DNA of 52,974 nt from Bacteroidota bacterium. GTDB lineage: Bacteria; Bacteroidota; Ignavibacteria; Ignavibacteriales; Ignavibacteriaceae. Below the pieces are notes generated by a model that did not search any database, was not told the origin of the DNA, and saw only the letters and a program-made list of their open reading frames with translations. This document shows positions 1 through 8,588 of the stretch, one piece after another. The position numbers and the translations under genes were made by a program. Numbering within the stretch: the first letter of the stretch is position 1; the number at the start of each line of letters is the position of its first letter. The DNA lies in assembly GCA_021824565.1 (NCBI GenBank), contig JAKAKL010000117.1, positions 1 to 52,974 on the forward strand. The letters run 5' to 3'.

Positions 1-61
1 ACTTGAAAATGCCGAACAGCTAAGACTTAATTACTGGAAAGAAAAAAATCAAGCAGCTTAA
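1..61 (+). CDS. C-terminal end of a gene cut by the window edge
   Basis: Reading from base 2, 19 codons stay open and end at TAA 59-61. The last residues are rich in charged and polar side chains (ending KEKNQAA). The piece is too short to assign a family. It is followed three bases later by another small open frame on the same strand, so the two could be parts of one short transcription unit. Confidence 0.3.
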   Translation, partial: LENAEQLRLNYWKEKNQAA

Positions 62-64
62 TTT

Positions 65-241
65 ATGAATGATTTTTTCCACAATCTTTTTTTATTAAAA
101 GTATCTTTTCCCTTGAAGCATTACACAAGAACAAATTCTTCATTGTCAACTGTTGGTGATTCAGCAGTAAGAGTATTATATAATTTTGCAGTGGATAATG
201 ATTTTGATTTTATATGGAAAGGTTCTCTTTTAAAAGTCTAA
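65..241 (+). CDS. Possible 58-residue hypothetical protein or gene fragment
   Basis: An ATG-started frame of 58 codons begins three bases after the preceding stop. I do not recognise the product. It has no signal peptide or clear membrane segment, and the C-terminal half looks soluble with several Asp and Phe residues. No good ribosome binding site is visible before the ATG. It could be the remnant of a longer gene, as the strip up to about 2000 contains other decayed coding sequence. Confidence 0.28.
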   Translation: MNDFFHNLFLLKVSFPLKHYTRTNSSLSTVGDSAVRVLYNFAVDNDFDFIWKGSLLKV

Positions 242-299
242 ATCAAATTAGTAATTCCAATAACGCAACTAACCTCTTTAATAAGTAAAAAGATACTGT

Positions 300-337
300 G
301 TAAATAGTCAAGCTGGAGCTAAAGAATAATATTCAGC
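300..337 (+). repeat. 38-bp direct repeat, copy 1
   Basis: A 38-base segment starting GTAAATAGTCAAGC and ending AATATTCAGC recurs at 1146-1183 with a single substitution (T to C). Copy 1 lies 119 bases before the start of the barrel gene at 457, and copy 2 lies 95 bases before the decayed relative of that gene. A much more diverged third copy is visible at 11193-11230. The position suggests the repeat moved or was duplicated together with the gene it precedes. Confidence 0.8.
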
Positions 338-456
338 TGATTGGATAGGGAAGTACAAAATATATTTTTTAATTTCCGCCAAAGGCTGATGAGCCTCTGG
401 TTCAAACTAAGCGTAAGATAGAAATCGTTATACATATAAAACTAAAGGTAATTATA

Positions 457-1095
457 GTGAGAAAATTCAGAATCATATGTATATTAATAATTCTTTTTTC
501 AACAAGTATCTATTCACAAATAATTCGTGACTATGGTTTTAAAGTTGGCTATGTAAGCGCTCTCGAAACATATGCTAAGCAACATGTTAATATTAAAACA
601 AAAAGTAAAATTGGTTATAGTGTTAGTGTTTTTTTAGATTTATTTAACTTAAATGGAATTTCCATTTCTCCCGAAGTTAAATACATTCAGAAAGGTACAG
701 AAATGTTAATAGCCGTTGGTTCAGTTGATCCCACACCTATACCGGATCATAGGGTGTATATATATCATAATTATTTGTCTATACCAATTTCTTTTTCTTA
801 TAGAATTCCTTTAAGCTTTGGTACACCATTTTTAAGGTTATCACCTAGGTACGATATTTTATTAAATAGTTATAATGATTATAATAGTGCAGATTTTTCT
901 AACACAAATGATCAAGGTTTTAAGAATGATTTCGGCGGCTCATTTTCATTAGGATTTATTCCAAAAATCAAAATAATGTTTATCCCATTTATAGAATTAT
1001 CTTATCACATGGATTTCACGAGTACATATTCTAGCCCTAGTAATTCAATTAAGAACAATGCATTTGAAATAAATTTTGGGATTTTGTTCCGGTAA
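457..1095 (+). CDS. Small outer-membrane beta-barrel protein
   Basis: The 212-residue product starts with a signal peptide (about residues 1-20, ending SIYSQ). It continues with alternating hydrophobic/polar strands and ends in an aromatic-rich strand finishing LFR, typical of small outer-membrane barrels in Bacteroidota and relatives. A PorT/OmpW-like 8-strand fold is inferred, not demonstrated; ligand and function are unknown. The start is GTG, preceded by AAAGG nine bases upstream. A broken paralogue follows at 1279-1479. The gene sits alone, opposite in direction to the redox block that begins at 1998. Confidence 0.7.
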   Translation: MRKFRIICILIILFSTSIYSQIIRDYGFKVGYVSALETYAKQHVNIKTKSKIGYSVSVFLDLFNLNGISISPEVKYIQKGTEMLIAVGSVDPTPIPDHRVYIYHNYLSIPISFSYRIPLSFGTPFLRLSPRYDILLNSYNDYNSADFSNTNDQGFKNDFGGSFSLGFIPKIKIMFIPFIELSYHMDFTSTYSSPSNSIKNNAFEINFGILFR

Positions 1096-1145
1096 TAAAT
1101 AAAAATATGTATAACATCTATAATGCGCCAAAGGCGTACAGGCAA

Positions 1146-1183
1146 GTAAATAGTCAAGCCGGAGCTAAAGAATAATATTCAGC
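1146..1183 (+). repeat. 38-bp direct repeat, copy 2
   Basis: Second copy of the 38-base segment described at 300-337, differing at one position. It lies between the intact barrel gene and its decayed paralogue. It is followed by a short GC-rich stretch (about 1196-1219) that is unlike the AT-rich surroundings. Confidence 0.8.
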
Positions 1184-1278
1184 GGCTCGGGACAGACCGC
1201 CGCCGGCGGGCAAGCGGGTTATCGGCAAAATCGTTAGCTGATAAAAAGTGATAATATAATATCACCAAAGGTAATATC

Positions 1279-1479
1279 ATCAGAAGGATTATTCTATTTT
1301 ACATTGCACTATTAGCTCTATTAATAAGTCCTAAGTTTGGTCAGATTATTGATTCGTATGGATTAAAAATTGGCGCCGCAAACGCAGAACAAGATTTTAG
1401 TAATTCGTATTGGAATAAATCATCAAAACCAATATTGGGTTTAGACATAATCTATAGGTTTATTATTTGTCGATTGTAA
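1279..1479 (+). pseudogene. Truncated paralogue of the outer-membrane barrel gene at 457
   Basis: A 66-codon frame begins at ATC (the position of the GTG in the intact copy) and ends at TAA 1477-1479. The N-terminus repeats the pattern of the gene at 457: a hydrophobic signal segment, then GQIIDSYGLKIGAANAE against SQIIRDYGFKVGYVSALE in the intact protein. The leader DNA is also alike (AAAGGTAAT before each start). There is no standard start codon and the frame stops where the first barrel strands should begin. It is probably a dead or decaying duplicate. Confidence 0.6.
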
Positions 1480-1997
1480 TTCCAATTCTGACGGAGTTGG
1501 GCTGCTGCAATTATATCACTACGGGCTCTGCAGGAAAGGGGATGCGTGAATAGCAGTGATATTTTTTTCACGCGGAGAGCGCTGAGATTTCGCGGAGTAC
1601 GCAAAGGAATTTAAATTAATTTGTTTCTGTTAATTATTTGTCTGCGATCTCTGCGTGATGGGGAAACTTTTTCTATATCACTCCTGGCGGTGTAGGGTTT
1701 GATGTCTAAGTGTAAAATTCAATTTAAAGTAAATTCTTGCAGAAGAACAAAGACATAATAAACAAGTGAGACGCTTTCCTGCCGTCCGGTAGGTAGTCAC
1801 TAATTGAAAAAATAGATGACATATTCAATTTTAGGTATATCAATATATCAGAATCTAAATCTTACCAAACTTATCAATCCGCATTGTTCATTATATTAGA
1901 ACGGATAAAGCAACCGTTTAACATTCTCGTTACGGTGGAACAATTTTACATATTAATTCAGGACATTAAATAAAATTAAGTTTCGTAAATACTTGAG
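1480..1997. other. Gene-free interval with an imperfect inverted repeat
   Basis: No convincing gene is visible. Bases 1569-1582 (CACGCGGAGAGCGC) and 1644-1657 (GCGATCTCTGCGTG) are complementary at 12 of 14 positions and frame a segment with further CGCGGAG words. Related words recur at about 10788-10858, suggesting a dispersed repeat family. The rest of the interval, to the cupin stop at 1998, looks featureless. Confidence 0.5.
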
Positions 1998-2360
1998 TTA
2001 ATCAGAAAGAATAACCAGCAGCATCTTCGTTTGTTTAACAGCAAACAATGAATGCGGAATTTTCGCGGGCAGAGTTAGTGTATCGCCTTCTTTCAAAAGA
2101 TATTCCACACCAGCAAGCGTGAATTGAATTTCACCTTCAATAATATAAACCATTGCATCGGACGAAGCAGAGTGCTCAATTAATCCCTGCTCTTTATCGA
2201 AAGCAAATAACATTATGTTGCCGTTAGGCTTTTTCAATACCATTTTAATAATTGACGAATCAGGTTGATATGCAATATCATCCTTAAAGTTTTTTATTTC
2301 AATTTTTTCAGCGGTATTAACTCGTTGTGAATTATTACTATCTATATTTTCTTTAAACAT
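1998..2360 (-). CDS. Cupin-domain protein
   Basis: The 120-residue product has a single small cupin barrel. A first motif region lies around residues 60-85 (HSASSD, then EGEIQFTLAG). A second lies around 92-105 (GDTLTLPAKIPHSL) with the conserved GD, P and H. Metal ligands are only partly conserved, so whether it is an enzyme or a binding protein is open. It starts one base after the stop of the ferredoxin gene, so the two are translated from one transcript. It is the last gene of the minus-strand redox block. Confidence 0.75.
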   Translation of the reverse strand: MFKENIDSNNSQRVNTAEKIEIKNFKDDIAYQPDSSIIKMVLKKPNGNIMLFAFDKEQGLIEHSASSDAMVYIIEGEIQFTLAGVEYLLKEGDTLTLPAKIPHSLFAVKQTKMLLVILSD

Positions 2361-2361
2361 A

Positions 2362-2670
<309 letters not shown>

Positions 2671-2732
2671 CTAAAAATTTATTATCTAAAAAATTCTTAC
2701 ATGGTAAAATTAATTGAAGAGGTTAGGTGAAC

Positions 2733-2748
2733 CAATGACTTAAGTCAG
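2733..2748 (-). promoter_or_regulatory. Crp/Fnr-type operator upstream of the ferredoxin gene
   Basis: CAATGACTTAAGTCAG contains the perfect palindrome TGACTTAAGTCA (2736-2747). Read as two 5-bp halves with a 4-bp gap (ATGAC-TTAA-GTCAG) it has the geometry of Fnr-family sites. The identical 16 bases occur at 8511-8526. In both places the operator ends 71 bases before the ATG and a TA[A/C]TTTT word begins 21 bases downstream of it (2712 down to 2706 here). That fits a class II activator site over a Bacteroidota-like promoter. Confidence 0.7.
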
Positions 2749-2775
2749 TAAGATTGTATTTGGATAATTGAAATA

Positions 2776-3318
2776 TCAAGCCGGAAGAAAGCCTGAATAA
2801 TCCAGCTTTCCGTCAATTGTTCTTGCCGGCTGTGTGTATGGATGTTCTTCAATTTTATTCTCAGAAAGAATGTGATTGACCTTCCAGCCGTTTAGTTTGA
2901 GATAATCGGAGATCATTGATCTGTGGCATCGCCACCATAAAACTTCCGCACACATAATTGCAGTTCGTTTATCAAGTGCAATTGAAGTCAGTTCAATAAT
3001 GCCGTCTTTGAAATCGTCGGTTTCCATATAATCAGCGAAGCCGCGAAAAGACAGATGACGCCACGCTGTATTTTTTGAATCTTTCTTTACCCGTCTTCTT
3101 CCGCCGAGTTTTGGAAGATGAACATAATCGATTTTATTTTCCGCAAGAGACACCTCGAGATTTTCTTTATTGAACTGCGGAAATCGATTAGAACCCGGAA
3201 GGCTTCTAACATCTGCAATAATTTCAATATCAAAAGCTTTTAATATCTTAACAAACTCATCAATCGGATGAGTTGAATGCCCTATCGTCCAGATTAATTT
3301 ATCTTTTGATTTTCTCAT
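2776..3318 (-). CDS. DUF488 family protein
   Basis: The 180-residue product matches the DUF488 pattern: N-terminal TIGHSTHPIDEF, then IADVRSLPGSNRFPQFN, LGGRRR, and the C-terminal CAE...WWRCHRS block with C123 and C131. The biochemical role of this family is not established; the paired Cys and conserved Arg/His residues hint at a metal- or redox-dependent enzyme. It follows the AhpD-like gene by 20 bases and is the last member of the aconitase operon. Confidence 0.88.
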   Translation of the reverse strand: MRKSKDKLIWTIGHSTHPIDEFVKILKAFDIEIIADVRSLPGSNRFPQFNKENLEVSLAENKIDYVHLPKLGGRRRVKKDSKNTAWRHLSFRGFADYMETDDFKDGIIELTSIALDKRTAIMCAEVLWWRCHRSMISDYLKLNGWKVNHILSENKIEEHPYTQPARTIDGKLDYSGFLPA

Positions 3319-3338
3319 CGCTAAATAACAAAAGAAGT

Positions 3339-3797
3339 TTATTCTTCTTTAATCTTTGAAACGTAATCGCCAACCGGTGATTGAAAGCTAATGGCAAGCC
3401 TGTTCCAGCTATTAATTACAGCGATAGCAAGCGTAAGTTCTACTTCTTCCTTTGGTGTAAAAAGTTTTTTAATTTCAGAATAAATATCTTCCGGTGCGCC
3501 CTTATCTGAAATTAGAGTTAATGCTTCGCACCACGCAAGCGCAGCTCTTTCGCGCGGGGAATAAAACGGCGCTTCCCTCCAGGCTGCCAGAACATGAATT
3601 CTTTGTTCGCTTTCACCTAAAGCAATTGCATCTTTAGTGTGCATATCGAGGCAGTGCGCGCAGCCGTTAATTTGTGAAGCTCTAATTTTTATAAGCTCCA
3701 GAAGCTTATGCTCTATGCTGCTTTTGTTAACAACATTTTGTAATTCAAGCATTGCTCTGTATCCTTCAGGCAAAGTTTTATACCAATCTAATCGCAT
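3339..3797 (-). CDS. AhpD-like carboxymuconolactone decarboxylase family protein
   Basis: The 152-residue protein has the family's core: a helical domain with the CxxC pair C46-A-H-C49 followed by H53 (GCAHCLDMHTKDA), then ERAALAWCEALT. These residues form the thiol/proton-relay site in AhpD-type peroxidases. A thiol-dependent peroxidase or reductase role is likely; the exact substrate is not. A good ribosome binding site (GGAGATGG) precedes the ATG. It begins 22 bases after aconitase, which suggests protection of the oxygen-labile aconitase cluster or a shared oxidative-stress response (inference). Confidence 0.88.
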   Translation of the reverse strand: MRLDWYKTLPEGYRAMLELQNVVNKSSIEHKLLELIKIRASQINGCAHCLDMHTKDAIALGESEQRIHVLAAWREAPFYSPRERAALAWCEALTLISDKGAPEDIYSEIKKLFTPKEEVELTLAIAVINSWNRLAISFQSPVGDYVSKIKEE

Positions 3798-3819
3798 AAT
3801 ATTTCCATCTCCATAACGT

Positions 3820-6639
3820 TTAGTTTTTATTAAGAAAATTTCTTAATACATACTGAAGTATCCCGCCGTTACGATAATAATCTATTTCGATCTGCGAATC
3901 GAGCCTTGCAACCGCAATGAACTCCTTCAGTACGTTTCCATTTTTGTTTACGGTTACTTTTATTTTCTTGTTCGGTTGAAGATCATTTAATCCGGCTATA
4001 TCGAAAGATTCGTCTCCTGTTAAAGACAATGAATTAAAGCTTTCACCATTTTCAAATTGAAGCGGAAGCACTCCCATTCCAACAAGATTACTTCTATGAA
4101 TTCTTTCAAAACTTTCTGCGATAATTGCACGGACTCCCAGCAGCGAAACACCTTTTGCCGCCCAATCTCTCGAAGAACCGCTGCCGTATTCTTTCCCCGC
4201 AAGAACTACAAGCGGTATTTTATTCTCTGCATATTTCATCGCCGCATCAAATACCGTCATCGCTTCGCCGGTAGGATGGTAAACCGTCCAGCCGCCTTCT
4301 TTTTCAACCAGCTGATTTTTTAATCTAACGTTTGCAAAAGTTCCTCTAACCATTACTTCATGATTTCCTCTTCTGGAACCGTAAGAGTTGAATTCTTTTC
4401 TTTCTATCCCAAGAGATTTAAGATATTTTCCGGCGGGAGAATCTTCCGCAATTGATCCGGCTGGCGAAATATGATCTGTCGTAATTGAATCGCCGAGCTT
4501 TAATAAAATTCTTGCCGAAGTTATATCGGGAATGTTTCCGGGTTCAGCCGAAATGTTTTTGAAGAACGGTGCTTCTTTGATGTACGATGATTTCGGCTCC
4601 CATTGGTATGCCTCACTTTTTGTTGACCGGAGAGAGTTCCACTTATCATCGCCTTTGAAAATACTTTTATAATTTTTCTTGTAATCTCTTGAGTCAAGTA
4701 CATCCGCCATAACTTTTTGAATCTCATTTGAAGCAGGCCAAATATCTTTAAGATAAATTGGCTGAAAATTAGGATCGAATCCGAGAGGCTCGCTATAAAA
4801 ATCAATATCGATTCTTCCAGCCAGAGCATAAGCGACAACAAGAAGAGGCGACATGAGGAAATTCATTTTAATCAATGGATGAATACGCGCTTCAAAATTT
4901 CTGTTGCCTGAAAGAACAGAAGCTGTAACAAGTTTGTTGTCAACAACCGCCTGGCTAATGTGAGCAGGCAATTGCCCGCTGTTGCCGATACATGTAGTGC
5001 ATCCGTAACCGACAACGTGAAATCCAAGTGCTTCAAAAAACGGAATTAAGTCTGCCTTTTCAAAATATTCAGTAACTACTCTTGAACCCGGAGCCAGGCT
5101 TGTTTTAACCCACGGTTTTGTTCTCAGTCCTTTTTCAACAGCATTTTTTGCAATCAGTCCTGCACCAATCATTACGCTTGGATTAGATGTATTTGTGCAG
5201 CTTGTAATTGCTGCAATCACTACCGAGCCGTCGCTGACGAAATATTCGTTGCCGTCAAATTTAATTTTAACACTTTTCAAACCGTCTTTAATTTTGGGAA
5301 CCGCCTCTACTTCAACTCCGGCTGCTTCCAGTGCGTTTGAACCTTGACGGGTAATTGAATCCGTTAGATGACCGCCTTCATTCAGCCATCTGCCTTCAGC
5401 ACGTTCTTCAATAGAAATGTATTCTCTTTCATAATTAGTTTTTAAAATATCTATGAACTTTGTTTTTACTTTATCGAGTGAAATTTTATCTTGAGGTCGT
5501 TTTGGTCCCGCGATTGAAGGAACGATATCTTCCAGCTTTAAATTTATAACATGAGAATAATTAATTAATTCTTCGTTCTCACGCCATAGCAAATTTGTCT
5601 TTAGATATTTTTTAACGGTTTCAATATGAGTTTCACTTCGCCCGGTAATTTTTAAGTACTCAAGCGTTTTGTCATCCGGAGGAAAGTAAGTTATCGTGCA
5701 GCCGAATTCCGGCGACATATTTGAAATTGTGGCACGGTCCGGCACGGTAAGATTATTCAATCCATCGCCATATACTTCTACAAACTTTCCAACTACTCCT
5801 GTCTTTCTTAAAAGATCAGCAATTGTTAAAACCAAATCGGTTGAAGTTGTACCTTCACGCATTTTACCTGTTAATTTCAATCCGATTACCTCAGGCAGCA
5901 TGATATAAATCGGCTGACCGAGCATTGCAGCTTCTGCCTCAATACCGCCGACGCCCCAGCCAACTACGCCTATCCCGTTTACCATCGGAGTGTGAGAATC
6001 GGTTCCAACCAGTGTATCCGGAAAGATCATTCCGTTTCGCATTGTAACTACGCTCGCTAAATATTCCAGATTAACTTGATGGCAAATGCCCATCCCCGGC
6101 GGAAGAACTTTAAAATTCTTGAGTGACGAATTTGCCCATTTTAAAAAAGAATATCTTTCGCTGTTCCGGTGATATTCTAATTCAACATTCTTTTGATACG
6201 CATAATTGGTGCCGAAATAATCCACTTGTACAGAATGATCAATTATCAAATCTACAGGAATTTGCGGATTAATCTTTTCCGGATTTTTCCCTTTACGTTC
6301 TGCTTCAGATCTTATCGAAGCAATATCAACAACCGATGGAACGCCAGTAAAATCCTGCATTAAAACTCTTGCCGGCAAATATGGAATTTCTTTTGCTGCA
6401 GGCTTTGGTTTCCAATTTAAAATTGTTTCAAGATGGTCTTCGTTAACACTAAAGCCGTTGTAATTGCGGAGAATGTTTTCAATAAGAATCCGGATTGAAA
6501 ACGGGAGATGCTCTATCTTGTAGTTTTGTTTAGATAGTTCTTTAAGACTAAAATATTTACTTACCCCGGATGCTGATTTAAATGTTTTGGTAAGCTTTGA
6601 AATTTTGGGAGAGACTTTGGTCTGTAGTTTTTGTTTCAT
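3820..6639 (-). CDS. acnA: Aconitate hydratase
   Basis: The 939-residue enzyme interconverts citrate and isocitrate in the TCA cycle. It is of the AcnA/IRP1 layout: domains 1-3 carry the cluster cysteines at about residue 480 (SCTNTSNPSVM) and about 550 (GCTTCIGNSG), then a linker and a C-terminal swivel domain with GKEYGSGSSRDWAAKG. Substrate-site words such as GTDSHTPMVNG are present. It is about 45 residues longer than E. coli AcnA, with the extra length in the linker ahead of the first cluster cysteine. It heads a minus-strand operon with the AhpD-like and DUF488 genes. The start is supported by a GAGGA ribosome binding site. Confidence 0.97.
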   Translation of the reverse strand: MKQKLQTKVSPKISKLTKTFKSASGVSKYFSLKELSKQNYKIEHLPFSIRILIENILRNYNGFSVNEDHLETILNWKPKPAAKEIPYLPARVLMQDFTGVPSVVDIASIRSEAERKGKNPEKINPQIPVDLIIDHSVQVDYFGTNYAYQKNVELEYHRNSERYSFLKWANSSLKNFKVLPPGMGICHQVNLEYLASVVTMRNGMIFPDTLVGTDSHTPMVNGIGVVGWGVGGIEAEAAMLGQPIYIMLPEVIGLKLTGKMREGTTSTDLVLTIADLLRKTGVVGKFVEVYGDGLNNLTVPDRATISNMSPEFGCTITYFPPDDKTLEYLKITGRSETHIETVKKYLKTNLLWRENEELINYSHVINLKLEDIVPSIAGPKRPQDKISLDKVKTKFIDILKTNYEREYISIEERAEGRWLNEGGHLTDSITRQGSNALEAAGVEVEAVPKIKDGLKSVKIKFDGNEYFVSDGSVVIAAITSCTNTSNPSVMIGAGLIAKNAVEKGLRTKPWVKTSLAPGSRVVTEYFEKADLIPFFEALGFHVVGYGCTTCIGNSGQLPAHISQAVVDNKLVTASVLSGNRNFEARIHPLIKMNFLMSPLLVVAYALAGRIDIDFYSEPLGFDPNFQPIYLKDIWPASNEIQKVMADVLDSRDYKKNYKSIFKGDDKWNSLRSTKSEAYQWEPKSSYIKEAPFFKNISAEPGNIPDITSARILLKLGDSITTDHISPAGSIAEDSPAGKYLKSLGIERKEFNSYGSRRGNHEVMVRGTFANVRLKNQLVEKEGGWTVYHPTGEAMTVFDAAMKYAENKIPLVVLAGKEYGSGSSRDWAAKGVSLLGVRAIIAESFERIHRSNLVGMGVLPLQFENGESFNSLSLTGDESFDIAGLNDLQPNKKIKVTVNKNGNVLKEFIAVARLDSQIEIDYYRNGGILQYVLRNFLNKN

Positions 6640-6741
6640 ATCTAATCCTCGCTCGAATGTAAGTTTAGAGGTAAATATAAACCATATTGTGATACCGAAA
6701 GATGATAGAAATTACTTAATAGAATAAATTTTGGGCTGCAA

Positions 6742-6984
6742 TTATATTCTATGAACTTTCTCGATTAATATTTCCCATTCTTTCGGACCATCTTCTAAAG
6801 GAATCCAGAAAAAATTTCCTCGTTCTTTAGATAACAACTCGTAAAAAAACTTTTTAGGATTAGAGTCGGTAATTAGTCGAATAATTCCGCCATCATTAAT
6901 GGCTCTGAAATTATCGGCTATTTTGGCGAATCCACTACATTGTTTTGATTTGCACTCGATTACTGTTTCATTTTCATTGTCCAT
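6742..6984 (-). CDS. DUF2249-like small protein
   Basis: About 80 residues. The pattern GGIIRLITDSNPKKFFYEL followed by GNFFWIPLEDGPKEWEILI is that of DUF2249, a TusA-like fold often found beside hemerythrin, nitrite- or NO-metabolism genes. I place the start at ATG 6984 because the GGAAAG just before it is a good ribosome binding site, whereas the ATG at 6999 has none; in that case the upstream five codons are leader. It follows the NDH-2 gene by 43 bases and is probably co-transcribed with it. Confidence 0.75.
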   Translation of the reverse strand: MDNENETVIECKSKQCSGFAKIADNFRAINDGGIIRLITDSNPKKFFYELLSKERGNFFWIPLEDGPKEWEILIEKVHRI

Positions 6985-7027
6985 TACTCTTTCCTTCATT
7001 TCAAAATTGCATAAAGTTCTTTTTGAA

Positions 7028-8236
7028 TTAGTAAGTAATCCAGTTTCTGCTTTCTTTCCTCAACAGAAAAATATGTTTTTCTTTAATAGCGGTGTTTAAA
7101 AGATTGGCCAGAAAACCTATAAAGCTTAATTTTTTTGAGAAGGGTAGGGCGAGCCAGCCGGCTGCAAGGTGTTTGCCCAGACTTATAAACTCGCCCAAAA
7201 CCTTAGGTATATATTTAATTTTTTGCCTGCCGTAAATATCGTTATAAATATTTTGAGCAACGAGACGTCCTTGCTGCAAAGCGAATTGAGCCGCAGCCGG
7301 AACCGGCAGTCCGGTAGCAGGATTTAATGCAAGTGCGTTATCGCCAAGAGCATAAGCAAATGGAAAATCTTTCGCCTTAAGATATTCGTCTACAATTATT
7401 CTTCCGGCAGATCCGGTTTTGAAACCGCTTTCTCTTATCAAATTAGATGCTCTTATACCGCCGGTCCAGACCAATGTGCCGGTCTTCAATGATTTTGAAT
7501 TTGAGAAAAACACTTCATCCTTATTAACATGCGTTATTCTTGTGTTGGTTAAAACATTAATATTTTTTGATTGAAGTTTTGTTGCGATACGATTCCGGAT
7601 ATAATCCGAGACATTCGGCAGAATTTTATCGGCTGCTTCAACTAAAGAAATGTTTAGTTCATCATCTTCCAGTCTATAATTAGAAATACACTGAGTAACA
7701 TGGTCTGAAAGTTCGGTTGCAAACTCAACACCGGATAATCCGCCGCCGCCAACAACGAAAGTTAATTTTTCTCTTCTGCTAACTTTATCTTGATCCGATG
7801 AAGCCTTGGCGCATAGCTGCGAAATGTGCCTATAAATATTCTCAGCGTCTTCGTATGACTGCAAAGGAAGAGAATAATCACTTAAACCTTCTATGCTGTA
7901 AAAGTTGGATTTGCTGCCCAAGGCAATTACTATAAAGCTAAAGTCGATGGCTTCATCTTCTGTAAATACTTTTCTATTTGCCAAATCAATTTTGGTAACG
8001 GTCCCGCAGTGGAAGGTAATATTTTTCTTCGAAATAATTCTTTCAATTGGGATTATAACCTCGTTTTTATGAACAGCGGCTTCATGCAGCTGGGTTTTAA
8101 GCGTGTGGTAAGGATTCTTATCAATCAAGTGAATTCTAAAATTATAATGCCTTCTAAAAAGGCTGCTTAACTTTAGTGCAGAGGTAATACCGCCGTAACC
8201 GGCACCTAGCACAATAATATTTTTAATAGCGTTCAT
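7028..8236 (-). CDS. ndh: NDH-2-type NAD(P)H dehydrogenase (FAD)
   Basis: The 402-residue flavoprotein has an N-terminal FAD-binding Rossmann motif (GAGYGG, residues 11-16). A second nucleotide-binding site lies at about 160-176 (GGGGLSGVEFATEL), and the FAD-closing motif YALGDNA lies near 294. Its C-terminal helical tail (about 365-402, rich in Leu, Phe and Lys) fits the amphipathic membrane anchor of type II NADH:quinone oxidoreductases. It would feed electrons from NADH to quinone without proton pumping. It is preceded two bases away by a 66-residue gene and followed by a DUF2249 gene, all downstream of the 8511 operator. Confidence 0.9.
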   Translation of the reverse strand: MNAIKNIIVLGAGYGGITSALKLSSLFRRHYNFRIHLIDKNPYHTLKTQLHEAAVHKNEVIIPIERIISKKNITFHCGTVTKIDLANRKVFTEDEAIDFSFIVIALGSKSNFYSIEGLSDYSLPLQSYEDAENIYRHISQLCAKASSDQDKVSRREKLTFVVGGGGLSGVEFATELSDHVTQCISNYRLEDDELNISLVEAADKILPNVSDYIRNRIATKLQSKNINVLTNTRITHVNKDEVFFSNSKSLKTGTLVWTGGIRASNLIRESGFKTGSAGRIIVDEYLKAKDFPFAYALGDNALALNPATGLPVPAAAQFALQQGRLVAQNIYNDIYGRQKIKYIPKVLGEFISLGKHLAAGWLALPFSKKLSFIGFLANLLNTAIKEKHIFLLRKESRNWITY

Positions 8237-8238
8237 AA

Positions 8239-8439
8239 TTACTTAACTCCGGATTCAATTTTTCTTTTTTCTTCCTCACAAATACAGAAATATTTCGGGA
8301 TCAATTCGTTGAATAAATCTCGAAAATATTTTCTGGCAATAATATGGTCATGTCCTTTGTACATGCTATTCATAAACTCACTTAAAAAATTATCTATCTG
8401 TGCTTCAAACGAATTTGCCTGTTTAATATTTTCTTCCAT
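8239..8439 (-). CDS. 66-residue hypothetical protein, first gene of the NDH-2 operon
   Basis: A small acidic and basic helical protein with a CIC motif near the C-terminus (KYFCICEEEKRKI); I do not recognise the family. The ATG is preceded by GGAGATACT, a good ribosome binding site. Its stop lies two bases before the NDH-2 start, so the two are almost certainly co-translated. Its position as first gene after the Crp/Fnr-type operator suggests a redox- or respiration-linked role. The CxC pair could bind metal, but this is speculation. Confidence 0.75.
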   Translation of the reverse strand: MEENIKQANSFEAQIDNFLSEFMNSMYKGHDHIIARKYFRDLFNELIPKYFCICEEEKRKIESGVK

Positions 8440-8510
8440 AGTATCTCCATGGTTGATTATTATACTTTTAGTTTCAACGCTTAAAAAGTAGGGGAACTTA
8501 TTAAAATGTG

Positions 8511-8526
8511 CAATGACTTAAGTCAG
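8511..8526 (-). promoter_or_regulatory. Crp/Fnr-type operator upstream of the NDH-2 operon
   Basis: The same 16 bases as at 2733-2748 (CAATGACTTAAGTCAG), again ending 71 bases before an ATG (at 8439). A TACTTTT word begins 21 bases downstream (8490 down to 8484). The Crp/Fnr gene itself lies just upstream (8589-9278, same strand) and is the natural candidate for the protein that binds here. Confidence 0.72.
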
Positions 8527-8588
8527 CGGATTAATTTTCAATTATAGAGGAAGTTAGGCGCATCAAAATCAGTGGTGAAGGAGTGAAT

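Noticed and set aside
4057-5908. Open frames on the plus strand opposite aconitase (4057-4323, 5696-5908) and alternate minus frames (4020-4202, 4521-4841)
   Set aside because: All lie inside the clearly coding aconitase gene, have no ribosome binding sites and show translations without family patterns.
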